Source: Epiperipatus broadwayi (lineage: Eukaryota; Onychophora; Udeonychophora; Euonychophora; Peripatidae). Taken from it: DNA of 64,000 bases. Shown piece after piece: positions 10,717-22,408 of this stretch. Location of the stretch: assembly GCA_028023455.1 (NCBI GenBank), contig JAQFVV010012416.1, positions 6,057,594-6,121,593 on the forward strand. The letters are read 5' to 3'. The translations under genes were made by a program, and so were the position numbers. Numbering within the stretch: the first letter of the stretch is position 1; every line of letters begins with the position of its first letter. Under the pieces are notes generated by a model. It was not told the origin of the DNA. It did no database searches and saw nothing but the letters and a program-made list of their open reading frames with translations.

Positions 10717-11002
10717 TTTTTTACATATATTATTAAAATATATACATGGAAATTTATTGTCGTTCTAGATATTTATTTCCTTAATATATTTTGATCTCTT
10801 CATGCATATGTCATCTTCAAAGTTTATATATATTAAGAAATTTTAGTTTCACCCCATAATAAATAAAACAAATTACATGTATGAATTGCACTAGCATTGA
10901 AATCATTTTAAAGATTTTTCTTAATTAAGTAAATCACATGACAAACAAAAAAAATGTTAAGAAAAAATATTATGGTAAACAGGATTATCAATCTCTTAAA
11001 AC

Positions 11003-11190
11003 ATTATTTATTAAGGCAGTAACCTCAAGAATATGCATGTAAAAATGTGATAGTAGGGACCTCTACAGGTCTTAACCACAAGATTACACTTTGGAAGAAA
11101 AGAGTAAGCTTGTGGTTAAGACCTGTAGAGGTCCCTACTACCGCATTTTTACATGCATATTCTTGAGGTTACAGCCTTAGTAAATATTAC
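11003..11190. repeat. Foldback MITE-like hairpin
   Basis: Two roughly 80-bp arms (11003-11082 and 11109-11190) are near-perfect reverse complements around a 26-bp loop. Recognisable arm pieces are CCTCAAGAATATGCATG and GACCTCTACAGGTC. There is no coding. No second copy is in the window. Confidence 0.75.
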
Positions 11191-11693
11191 TTACGTAATC
11201 AATGTGCGTTTAAATAAATTTATAATTAAAACATTATGAAAACAATTCTCAAAATTTATATAAGCTGCTACAGCCTGTTATTTAGACTATAGCATTATTG
11301 ACTTGAACATTAGTATATGTCTATATAGTTGCATAATTTAAGCAGTTACTGTGAAATATTAGAATTGAACAGCAGAGAAACTAACTATTGACTAAAGATA
11401 TTGAAGATCGAGTGGATAGAATGAATGAGATAGAAAGTTCTAAATGTAGCAGCATAAATTGGTGCATAAATTAGCAGCATCCTATATAGACTAATTCTAA
11501 GATGAATTCACTTACCTAATATTCCATTTCCATTACAATATAATTAGTGTAAATATGATGTATAAATTAAATAACAAGAGCATTAAAATTTTCACTATTT
11601 TATTTTACTTTATCTAATTTATAGATTCTGTATATATATACATACATGTGTATAATATTTTTAATGGATCTTTTAGATGTAAATATTTAATGT

Positions 11694-11875
11694 GTAAAAT
11701 TATCCATTTATAATTACTTAATTAGAAAGCACTTTACCTATAACAGTGATCATCTTTTGAATGAAGACAGCCTGATAGTTTTACTTTAATAGTTGGCCTG
11801 GGGCAGTTGGCTTTGATTAGCTACTATTCTAGATAAATTGCTGTCTAATTAAGTAATTATAAATGGATAACTCCA
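11694..11875. mobile_element. MITE, family M1 copy 1
   Basis: About 30-bp terminal inverted repeats (TTATCCATTTATAATTACTT inward) bound a palindromic interior that includes CTGATAGTTTTACTTT. The same termini bound the copy at 13205-13457. It is non-coding and non-autonomous. Confidence 0.75.
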
Positions 11876-13204
11876 TATATTAAATATTTTCATATATAAA
11901 TATCTGAAGATAATCTAATCAAAATATATATATAGGATGTAAATAATTAGAAAAAGTATAAATCTCAAGTGCATATAACAATAGCAAAAGTGTGTTGCAG
12001 AAATAAATGACTGTAACAAAAAAATTACTGAAATAAAAGTAACATCCATGATTTATAGCAAATGAAAGAAAGAGGTCTGTTTATGAAAATTTAAGATTGA
12101 TTCCATTATCTCAGCAATAGAAAAAGTAAACTGTGCATTATGGTTGAAATTGCCAACATCTAAAACAAAACAATAGATGTATAGATACATAAGGACAAAG
12201 ATGCACCTTTTAGAAATTACTGAAAACCAACTGCAAATTGTATTTGCACAGTGGTAAGCATATTAGAAGTAAAATAGTAATAAACTATTTAATTCATCCA
12301 TTTACAGATTGCTTTTTTTAATGTATCATAAATATATGATGTGGAAAAAATTAATAAAAAACTCATAATAAAACTTAAAATCCAATTATTATATATGCTC
12401 ATGATTATTTGGAAAGACATTTTAAATATCATTAATTTAACATTTATCACTGTTAATAAAACTTATATTAAGAAATTTTTACAAAATATGTTTTACAGGA
12501 ATAAACTCTATTTATGTTAATCCCACTTCCACATACCCAGACTAGGGGAATAAGGATAGACAGCAACGAATATAAATTTAATATGCACTGCCATCTATCC
12601 TTAGCTCAAGCTTACAATTGATGGAAGAACTGAAGACTTATACACTAAAACACTAAAGCTACTATATATGCTGTGTTAATATACACTACAAATAAACAAA
12701 AAGTAGAAACTTTAAAATTCACAAATTTAATACATTTTACAACATAGTAGCAGTGATTTTCTCTGTCAGAATGTCTTGTGTGATCATGTTTATTAATGTT
12801 CTTTTGGTGTGCATTAAAAACATTGAAACAACTAGTGAAGAATAGTTTGCTGATAACAAGGCAACAATTTCATTTCTATTGGAAGAAAAGTTATTGAAGA
12901 AAAAGGATATTGTTTGGTGTATTTAATTGTGATGAAAGTCTGACATTTCAACACTCATTTTATTAAATAAAGATATCATACAATAAATCTGTTTTTGTTT
13001 TTATTTATTGAATGAATGCAAATGAGTGAACTCATGCACAGCAAATATATATGTAAATGTGCTTTCTCAATTAATTATTAATACCTACATTCTTATTTTT
13101 TTAATTATGTTTACTCTATAATCTTAATTTATATATGCATACTAAACACAGAAAAACATGTCATATATATTGTAATGTAATATTTTTAATGGATGTTTAG
13201 ATGG
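11876..13204. other. AT-rich non-coding stretch
   Basis: No feature is supported. A short inverted pair (AAGGATAGA and CTATCCTT) sits near 12552-12603. Confidence 0.5.
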
Positions 13205-13457
13205 AAAAGTGTGAAGTTATCCATTTATAATTACTTAATTAGAAAGCACTTTACCTAGAACAGTAGCTAATAAAAGCTAACTGCCACAGGCTGAATGAAA
13301 GTAAAACTATCAGTCTAATTGCCTTCATCCTCCTTTTGAATGCAATTAGCCTGATAGTTTTACTTTCACTCAGCATGTGCTGTTATTTTTCATTAGCTGC
13401 TATTCTATGTAAAGGCTTTCTTATTAAGTAATTATAAATGGATAACTCCACACTTTT
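13205..13457. mobile_element. MITE, family M1 copy 2
   Basis: The 253-bp element has TIRs starting AAAAGTGTGRAGTTATCCA. The interior is itself an inverted repeat (CTGATAGTTTTACTTTCA with its complement). It is followed by an (AT)n tract at 13461-13484. Target duplication is not clear. Confidence 0.75.
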
Positions 13458-13756
13458 TCAGATATATATATATATATATATATACTGTATATTTGTATAT
13501 GTTCAAGTTAAAAAAATATTATATAATGCAGTTCAATAAATAATATGTATTCTATTGTGATTAAAGCTTTTTTCCAAGATATGAGTTATTATACGTGATG
13601 TACATGAGCAGGCTTGGAAAAAATATATAATGAATATTGAAATTTTTGCTGAAAATAGTTTGTTTATGAAAAGCAGGGTTAAAGCTGGAGTGATATAATG
13701 TTTTTTAATAAATTTTATTTAATTACGATTACAATTTTTTATGCTTAAGCAATCTG

Positions 13757-13862
13757 TTAAAACAGTAGCAATTCTCTTCATGCAGTACTGCCACCCAGTG
13801 TAAACTATAATAATTAATGAATTTGATTACAATGGCCTGCATTAGGTGGCATTACTATTTAA
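13757..13862. repeat. Family-1 remnant (two terminal arms only)
   Basis: Degenerate AAACAGGCAAAACTC-like and GATTACTCTGGC-like arms are joined directly, without the ribozyme core. This is an old copy. Confidence 0.45.
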
Positions 13863-16300
13863 AGCGATTTGCTGATTTTACTTGGGAATCAAATTTTTTA
13901 TTTCATCATCTTAATGTTATAGTTTTAACATTAAAAGACTACAGTAAGTTGTTACAATACAATTCACAATATAATTAATTATTAGCCATCAATGTATACA
14001 AACACAATGAGAGTCTCTGAAATAAATGATATAAAATTTTTCTTTTTTGATATAACAATATAAAAGTTTGACTTATTAAATTTCTACATATGCTTTATAA
14101 ATGAATTATGTATAGTGACAGAGGTCTTTATGGATTCCTTCTTTCTCTTTTTTTTTTTACTATTTTCAATCGTATAGTTTACTTTAGTATGAGATTATCA
14201 CGGGTCTCTCATGTCATAAATAATCACTTCTCTGCACTGCGTTTGTGCAAACAATTCTGTGATTATATACACACAGCAAATACTGACTTCATATTTTTTT
14301 TTCTGTAACTTTTTTAATTTTTTATCCTTTTACGTCACCCCCCCCCCCATTGTAAAGATAAAGTAACCTTATTGGTTTACTAATGATGATGAGAACAATA
14401 AAATTTAAAACTTGACTAAAACTTTATAAAGATCTTATTTATTACAACAATCACGAAATAATGTACTTGAAATAATTTTACTGATATCATTATTAATAAT
14501 CAAATTTAACACATATATTCTCAACTCTTAATAATTATCTCCTTGATATGAGACCCACTCAAGTGAAATAGAATTAAAGCCATAACAGTCAGTTATCTTA
14601 ATTATGGAGATGACTCTCATTGCAAGGAGTTATTAATTCATGCCTGCAAAATTAACAGTAGTCTCCCAAGTTTCATGGGCCAAAGGTCAAAATACAGATG
14701 GTCTTTTAGAATGGATTAAAGTGAATTCACATCCCATTAAAAAAAAGCCTAGATATAATTAATTTGTCGAATATTAAACTTATTTATTAGAATGAAAGTA
14801 ATTACACAATAATACCTCGTGCTCAGACAAATAGATGCATCCCCTCTCACAACACACTTTTAAAAACCTTCTTATGTTTACTTATATACACAATTTAAAT
14901 CCTTATAAACAAGACCTTAAAGTATTTATGGAACATACACATACTCTAAGAAACTCTAAAACTGTTTCTGCACTATAGCAAGCAATTAAGTTTCGAATGA
15001 ATCCAAAATAACTTTTTCCCCAGCGGAGTCAGTGGTTTTAAACCTCAACTATTTAGAATTGTTATCCAAATATTACACAAGTCATATTCGTCATATATAT
15101 TAATGAGTGCGTTTATAAATAATCATACAACGATAAACAACTATTTTAATAAATAACTTGTTGCAGGGCAAAGGTCTTTCCAACATGCTTCTCATAAAAG
15201 AACGGTGAAAAATTAAGGATAACTGGATGCCTATTTGCCGACTGCTGTTGGGTACTCAGTCAACTGCTTGAAAGAAAAAATCAAACCTTCATAAAAATAA
15301 TTTCATTCGATTAGAATTTGATCACCAGGCAAAAGCGTGGTAGATGATTGCAATATAAAGTATGAATTGAGACGAAATGTCAGTATTTAAATATATTATT
15401 ACCCATACTAGGGTTTAAATCAAGCTTTAATATAACAGATAGTATTTAAATACGATAAAATATGGGGGGGGGGGTGATTGAAATTATTGTAAAAGGTTCG
15501 ACATTGTTGCATATTGTTAGGGCTTATTAATCATTAAAATTGTGAATTGTAAAAATCTTTACAACACTAATGTTTTGCATCAAATATATCAATACAAAAT
15601 AATGCCTCTAGATTCCCGTCTTTCATCAAATATTTTGGGATAGATTTACAGTAATTGTGTAAAGCTAAAATAAATTAAACAATAGTTATTCTGGTTTGGG
15701 AAAGTATTTCTTTTATTAAAATCCAAATTAAAAAACTGAGGAAGAAATTGTAGGGCTCAACCGTATCAAATATTTGTTTTCACGATGTTAAAAACGTGGA
15801 AAGATAAAATAAATGTTACTTCAAAACATTTGTAATCAAAATAAAACTTATTAAGATGGAACATAAATTAAAACTGTGAACTTAAACAATAAAACATTTA
15901 GATTTATGTAAATTAAATGCATAATTCAATTAAAAACAAGATAATTAATGTATTTATTTGTAATTACCTACAAAAAAAAAAAAAACAACAATGTATTTAA
16001 TGGGTTAAATTAATATTTACTGAACAACTTTGGCATTGTGCATAATTGGTATCCTATAGTCTAAATTCATTTTAGAGTTCAGATCTTCAGTTAGTCAGAT
16101 ATTTCCAGTTCAAACCTACAGCTATTTAGATTATTTAGGTAAGCCATCATATTAAAACTGTAGATTTGAAAGGTGTTGTTAGAAATCAGGAGAAAAATCA
16201 GAATAATTCATCATCATGGGCAAAGTTTAAATTTAAGTAGGATAGTTAATTGATATAGCAGATAGAATTGTAAGCATTACTATAATTTATCTCTTAATTA
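13863..16300. other. Non-coding stretch without recognised features
   Basis: It includes C11 at 14338-14348 and G11 at 15464-15474. The parts 14560-14740 and 15150-15300 are less AT-rich and look unique, but I find no open frame with splice signals in them. Confidence 0.5.
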
Positions 16301-16409
16301 AAACAGGCAAAACTCTATATACGTATGCCACTCAGTGCAAGCCAGGGTAATCAATGGATGCCAGACGGCTTGTGCATAAAATCCCCATTTAGTGTCTACT
16401 CATCCAATA

Positions 16410-16451
16410 TCCCCAGACTAGTTTCTGCCTTGTGACCTTCATCAGTGAGGA
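16410..16451 (-). ncRNA. Hammerhead-like motif (family 1)
   Basis: Core CUGAUGA, GAA, ACUAGU, C17 and the six-pair stem I are intact. Stem II has mismatches (GGU against GGC). Confidence 0.4.
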
Positions 16452-17104
16452 ACCTTAGATCTGAGAGCATTGAACCTAGATCTTAGGATCTAATGCAACC
16501 CTCCAGCAGCCACCTTTTATCTCTACTTAACTACAAAACTATAAGTCTTAAATTGAAAACATTATAATATTTTCAATCCAAGCTCATTAGCTTATATGGT
16601 CATATAGGTCTGAACTCAGCTCAGTACCTACACATTTTGGTGATTTTCATTCTTTAATAACCATAGCCACCACTATCCTATAAGGAAGGATTGGTTTTAA
16701 GCCAATAAACATCACATGATCACCAGTTCTTATGCTTGCTTATAACTGTTTCTAAAACAGGCAAAATTCTCTATACCTATTGTCATTCAATGCAAATCAC
16801 AGTATAGAGTATTTTGCTGTTTTAATAACAGTTATAAGCAAGCATAAAAAAATAGTGATCATGTGACATTTATTGGCTTAAAACCAATCCTACCTAATAT
16901 AATAGTGGAGTTATGCTTATTAAAGAACCAAAATCACAAATGTATAGGTACTGAACTGAGTTCAGACCTATATGACTATATAAGCTAATGAGCTTGGATT
17001 GAAAATATTATAGTGTTGTTAATTTAAGACTCATAGTAAAAGGTGGCTGCTGGAGGGTTGCACTAGATCCTAAGATCTAGGTGCAGTGCTCTCAGATCCA
17101 AGGC

Positions 17105-17146
17105 TCCTCACAGACGAAGGCCACAAACCAGAAACTAGTCTGGGGA
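17105..17146 (+). ncRNA. Hammerhead-like motif with mutated core (family 1)
   Basis: The core reads CAGACGA: U4 is changed to A, which should abolish catalysis, while U7 to C is tolerated. GAA, ACUAGU, C17 and stem I are kept. Confidence 0.3.
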
Positions 17147-17503
17147 TATTAGATGAGTAGGCACTAGATGGAGATTTTATGCACAAGACTTCTGGAATCC
17201 ATTGATTACTCTGGCTTGCACTGGGTGGCAATACATGTAGAGACTTGTGGCTGTTTTAATAACAGTTATAAGCAAGCATAAGAAATGGTGATCATGTAAT
17301 GTTTATTGGCTTAAAGCCAATCCTGTCTAATAGGATAATGGTGGGCTATGGTTATTAAAGAACCAAAAGTCACCAAAATGTATAGGTATTGAACTGAGTT
17401 CAGACCTATATGACTAGATAGGCTAATGAGCTTGAATTGAAAATATTATAGTGTTTTCAATTTAAGACATTGTGATTGTCTAAATGTTGACTGGTGTTTA
17501 CTG

Positions 17504-17504
<1 letters not shown>

Positions 17505-17541
<37 letters not shown>
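17505..17541 (+). repeat. (AT)n(GT)n microsatellite
   Basis: Alternating AT changes into about twelve GT dinucleotides. Confidence 0.9.
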
Positions 17542-19252
17542 TACATAGATACTTCAAAACTATAGTTTATTTAATAATGCTAGTCTTAATTAGTATATCT
17601 ACATAGAAAGAGCCACCTTTTAAATAACTACAACTGGTACAGGAATAATTAAAATTTGCAGTGTGTTTTATCAATCTTAAAAACAAATAATCTCAATCAG
17701 AGAGGGGCAAAAAGAGCAAATGACATAAGTCATGCATTTCATACATACATTGCATTATACAGTTTTAGACAATGCAGCAATATGCATTATAACACAAGAG
17801 ATTTAGATTTACAATGCTGCAGTAAGACTGCTAGTAGCCTATTTGACTCACAATCTCCAAGAATTTAAATACTTTTAATTATTTCAGTTTTATACTTGAG
17901 TAGGATATCCCCTATTAATTAACATTAAAAATATTTATTGAATGATCATGTGCATAGGTAAAACAATTCTTCATGGAGAAGCAATGAAAAAAGGGTATAT
18001 AAGATTTTCCATCTTTGGTTTACTCTCCAACTAAGAATAAAAACATCTTTTTACTGACCAATATTAGATGGTTTGGTTACTGAAAAAAATTCAAAATCTG
18101 AAATTTTTTAAAAAATATGGTTTTAGTTGTCTAGATTTGAATGAACCTGGATCGTAGATGACAACACTACAATATGTCCATAGACTGAACTAATACTTTA
18201 TAGTTGATTAAATTAGACACTGGAGACAGACTGATCATAATGCCTAAAAACGAATTACAAAAATTAGTATCTAATTGCTGCAATGAACTAATGTGGAAAT
18301 ACTCTTGATATGAAATTTGAACCCATGCAAGGCCCACATTTGTCAATATCATCATCAGTCATTTCAATTTGAAGAAAATAATAATGTATTATATGAGATT
18401 TATGATGACTATACAAACCATCATGTCGGTAGAACAACTGATCCACTATTTTATTATTTTATGGAATTGATTTTAACTTCTTCAATAGCAAACTTTTTTT
18501 TTCTGAAAGACTCCCACCATTTTGTTTAATTGAACCTTTCCATTGCATTCTATTCTAATATTTTAGCAATAAAAGCAACCAATATAGCATTTTTAAAGTG
18601 ACTTTATGATAATGTTTATAACCCAAATAAGATCTACTTTTCCCATAAAACCATACTTAAATTTCCCATAAAATACTCTTTAAAGAATATATCATCATTT
18701 ATTCATCATATCCAATCAAATAAAATATTGCATTTGGAAAATTGAAAATGATAGAATTACAGTGCATTCTTAAATAATAATTTTTAAATGTTTTTATGTT
18801 ATGCCAATAGAATGTCCATGCCTTACTTTCATACAATAAAATAGCTGATAACAGCACTATTCCCAATGCTATACACCAAAGCTAATATAAATTACTACAA
18901 AAACCTGCAATATAATTGTTGTCAGTGGCATGTACTTAAGATAATCTTCTTTATCTTGGGAATAAATTACCAAAAATTTAATTATACTCAATAAATGTTC
19001 TTTATTTCTCTGATATTTATCTCATCTTTAATTCAATCACCTGTTCATTAATCGACCATCTTTTAACTTCTTTCATCATCTTTATATTCAATTCAGCAAA
19101 TATCATTAGTATCATTTCATATCACAAATACATTTCCAGAAAAAAATGTTTTCACATTCACTAAAGTTAACTGTAGTCAAGGGAGATCCACTATGCAGGA
19201 AAGATTGTACAATTATAACTTCTTTATAGATTTACAGCTTAGCACTGTTTTA
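17542..19252. other. Non-coding stretch, one weak open frame
   Basis: Mostly without features. The open frame at 18317-18529 contains the GIY-YIG-like piece annotated separately. Confidence 0.5.
18317..18529 (+). pseudogene. Possible GIY-YIG fragment (Penelope-like)
   Basis: About residues 24-45 read NNNVLYEIYDDYTNHHVGRT, followed by TDPL. This recalls the GIY-YIG start 'N-x-V-Y-x-I ... Y-x-G-R/E-T' of Penelope-like element endonucleases, with the zinc-type Cys pair changed. The rest of the domain (EH motif, downstream helices) is not visible and the frame stops at 18529. It could be coincidence in a short open frame. Confidence 0.25.
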
Positions 19253-20466
19253 GATCAGGCCGATCATATTCATAGTACTAAAATAAGTATGTAGAGGAGA
19301 GAACTTATAGGTTAATTAGTATGCAAATTTATGAATTTATATATACCACTTGCATGATAATGCAATACATGACTTTTTTTATTTATCAGGTGTGTGTTAT
19401 TCACTATAAACCATGCCTCTTTATATTTTCTTTGCTCAGCAATCTTGAGTGGATTGAAATTGTGGCCAGAGTCAATGCTCTAAAAATAACTATGTTGGGG
19501 TCTGTTTTATTGCATTTGTATATATATTTGTGCTGTGCTAATCTAATAGGGCTGTTGGCACAAATCTCATCCTAGTAAATTGATTTGCAAGTGGATTTAC
19601 TACAGCTAATTTTATAGATTGTTTGGAGAACCTGGTCTGGTGGTATCTTGTCTTTGGTGTCATTTAATAGTTAACTGGGATTAGAGGGAGTCTTGAAGCT
19701 AATATATAAAATTCTCATTGCTTACCTTTTTATGCTCATTATATTATATGAATAAACTAATGTAGGTAAATAATAATACAAGGCTTACCTCTATAGAGAA
19801 ACACAAAATCAACTTAGCAATAGAATAACTGAAACGTAAATGACATTTGATACTTTGTCAAGCTATCTCTTTCATGCATTATAAATCTTTAATAACACTT
19901 GATAGTTCTATTAAAATAATGCCATAACTAAATTATATATCCACACTCTTTCATATATTGAAGATTTTTTATTACTTTCAACCATCTTAGTATTGATAAA
20001 ATTATATTTTGTGAGTTAAAATTCATATTTCTACAACTAACATAAATGCTATAATGAATGCAATTGTTTAACACAGCGCACATGTAATGCAAGATGTTTT
20101 AGAACCACTCTATTTTGATGAAGCATCAGGCATCTTTCTTACATTCTGTTAAACCACTAAACATCACATGATCATCACTCTTTATGCTTACCCAAGCTGT
20201 AATCACAAGGGCAAAACTCTCCATATAATAGCAGCACTCAGTATAAGCTAGAGTAATTAATGAAAGCAAGATGGTTTGAGGAGATTTGGATATAAGAGCA
20301 CTGCACTTCAAATCCAAGGCCCCTCACTGATGAAAGCTACAAAAAAAAAACTAGTCTGGCAATAGTGGATGAGTAGGGACTAGATAGAAATTTTATGCAC
20401 AAAACTTTCTGCACCCATTGATTACTTTGGCTTGCACTGAGTGGCATGACTGTATGAAGAGTTTTG
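19253..20466 (+). repeat. Tandem duplication copy 1 (1214 bp)
   Basis: Starts GATCAGGCCGATCATATTC and is repeated head to tail at 20467. Its right end is a partial family-1 repeat (20150-20466) with a degraded hammerhead core near 20320-20361. The 84- and 63-residue open frames inside have no recognised motif and no upstream gene signals. Confidence 0.9.
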
Positions 20467-21681
20467 GATCAGGCCGATCATATTCATAGTACTAAAATAA
20501 GTATGTAGAGGAGAGAACTTATAGGTTAATTAGTATGCAAATTTATGAATTTATATATACCACTTGCATGATAATGCAATACATGACTTTTTTTATTTAT
20601 CAGGTGTGTGTTATTCACTATAAACCATGCCTCTTTATATTTTCTTTGCTCAGCAATCTTGAGTGGATTGAAATTGTGGCCAGAGTCAATGCTCTAAAAA
20701 TAACTATGTTGGGGTCTGTTTTATTGCATTTGTATATATATTTGTGCTGTGCTAATCTAATAGGGCTGTTGGCACAAATCTCATCCTAGTAAATTGATTT
20801 GCAAGTGGATTTACTACAGCTAATTTTATAGATTGTTTGGAGAACCTGGTCTGGTGGTATCTTGTCTTTGGTGTCATTTAATAGTTAACTGAGATTAGAG
20901 GGAGTCTTGAAGCTAATATATAAAATTCTCATTGCTTACCTTTTTATGCTCATTATATTATATGAATAAACTAATGTAGGTAAATAATAATACAAGGCTT
21001 ACCTCTATAGAGAAACACAAAATCAACTTAGCAATAGAATAACTGAAACGTAAATGACATTTGATACTTTGTCAAGCTATCTCTTTCATGCATTATAAAT
21101 CTTTAATAACACTTGATAGTTCTATTAAAATAATGCCATAACTAAATTATATATCCACACTCTTTCATATATTGAAGATTTTTTATTACTTTCAACCATC
21201 TTAGTATTGATAAAATTATATTTTGTGAGTTAAAATTCATATTTCTACAACTAACATAAATGCTATAATGAATGCAATTGTTTAACACAGCGCACATGTA
21301 ATGCAAGATGTTTTAGAACCACTCTATTTTGATGAAGCATCAGGCATCTTTCTTACATTCTGTTAAACCACTAAACATCACATGATCATCACTCTTTATG
21401 CTTACCCAAGCTGTAATCACAAGGGCAAAACTCTCCATATAATAGCAGCACTCAGTATAAGCTAGAGTAATTAATGAAAGCAAGATGGTTTGAGGAGATT
21501 TGGATATAAGAGCACTGCACTTCAAATCCAAGGCCCCTCTCTGATGAAAGCTACAAAAAAAAAAACTAGTCTGGCAATAGTGGATGAGTAGGGACTAGAT
21601 AGAAATTTTATGCACAAAACTTTCTGCACCCATTGATTACTTTGGCTTGCACTGAGTGGCATGACTGTATGAAGAGTTTTG
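20467..21681 (+). repeat. Tandem duplication copy 2
   Basis: By eye it differs from copy 1 by two substitutions (near 20886 and 21539) and one base in an A-run. Both breakpoints share the bases GTTTT (19247-19251, 20461-20465 and 21676-21680), consistent with a microhomology-mediated event. It is either very young or an assembly artefact. Confidence 0.9.
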
Positions 21682-21963
21682 CCTCTGTGTTACATTTTTT
21701 TATAGGTTAATTATCAATTTAATTCTCTTGTATGTTTATTTGCGCTTCTAGATATAAAAAATGCAGCACTATATTTTTTTAATTATTCTGCTATGTACAT
21801 GTATAATTTCAAGTATGAATCGGAATAAAAGAAATAGAAAGTTAATTAATACAGATGTTAAAAAAGAAATATTTTTTTATTTAGGGTTTTATTTATGTCT
21901 TTAAATGTTTGATTATAGTTTTCACTAAAAAAAAATTGTTTTTGCTTTTCAAATTTCCATGTA

Positions 21964-22406
21964 TGAGGTCTGATAATTTAATTCCCAGAATGCACCTTCA
22001 TAAAATATACATGTGGAAATGTACACTAGTGACTACTGTCACCTTCAATGCAGTCTTCTTGTGCATCAATGGCATTTCCATTTCTAGAAACACACCCAGA
22101 ACTCATTTTCACGGTTACTGTTGACATCTACCTCACATTCTTTTGAATCTCAGTTATAGTAGAAAATCTTCATCCTTTCAGCATAGTGTTTAATTTTGGA
22201 AATAACCAAAAATCACAGGAGCTAAGTCAGGTGAATAGGCAGGATTATCTACTTGTGTAATTGATTTTTTTTTTGATGAAAAGTCCTCTTACAGTGAGCA
22301 AATTAAGACCCATTTTTACAGCAAAGTGTACTCAGGTGATTTTGGATATAATTAGGTCATTGGTGATACCACACGGTCATTCTGGGAATTAAATTGTCAC
22401 ACCTTG
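21964..22406 (-). mobile_element. Mariner-like element, internally deleted
   Basis: The 29-bp terminal inverted repeats (21964-21992 and 22378-22406; shared inner part AATTTAATTCCCAGAATG) are flanked by TA on both sides (21962-21963 and 22407-22408), the Tc1/mariner target duplication. On minus, 22245 to about 22050 decodes in pieces as YSPDLAP, then CDFWLFPKLN, RFSTITEIQKNV and a terminal EGD-like block. That is the order at the C-terminal end of mariner transposases, with frameshifts and stops between them. The N-terminal helix-turn-helix and first catalytic Asp region are gone. Not mobile by itself. Confidence 0.8.
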
Positions 22407-22408
22407 TA

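Larger units (their letters stand above)
16301..17466. repeat. Family-1 composite: large palindrome plus tandem unit
   Basis: A minus-oriented unit (16301-16780) faces a plus-oriented unit (from about 16800) as an inverted repeat with arms near 450 bp. On the plus side the unit restarts at about 17250, so the period is about 440 bp. The long unit adds a block (CCCTCCAGCAGCCACCTTTT and ATAGGTCTGAACTCAG) missing in short copies. Hammerhead-like cores lie at 16410-16451 and 17105-17146. Confidence 0.75.

Noticed and set aside
14338-14348. C11, G11 and G12 runs (14338, 15464, 37818, 55218) as possible G-quadruplex signals
   Set aside because: Single homopolymer runs without the four-tract spacing; more likely slippage or assembly-sensitive runs.
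17656-17868. 70-residue plus open frame
   Set aside because: No recognised motif and no splice or promoter context in a repeat-rich region.
19321-20789. Identical 84-residue open frames at 19321 and 20535
   Set aside because: Identity comes from the 1214-bp tandem duplication. The frames have no motif, start context or splice support.
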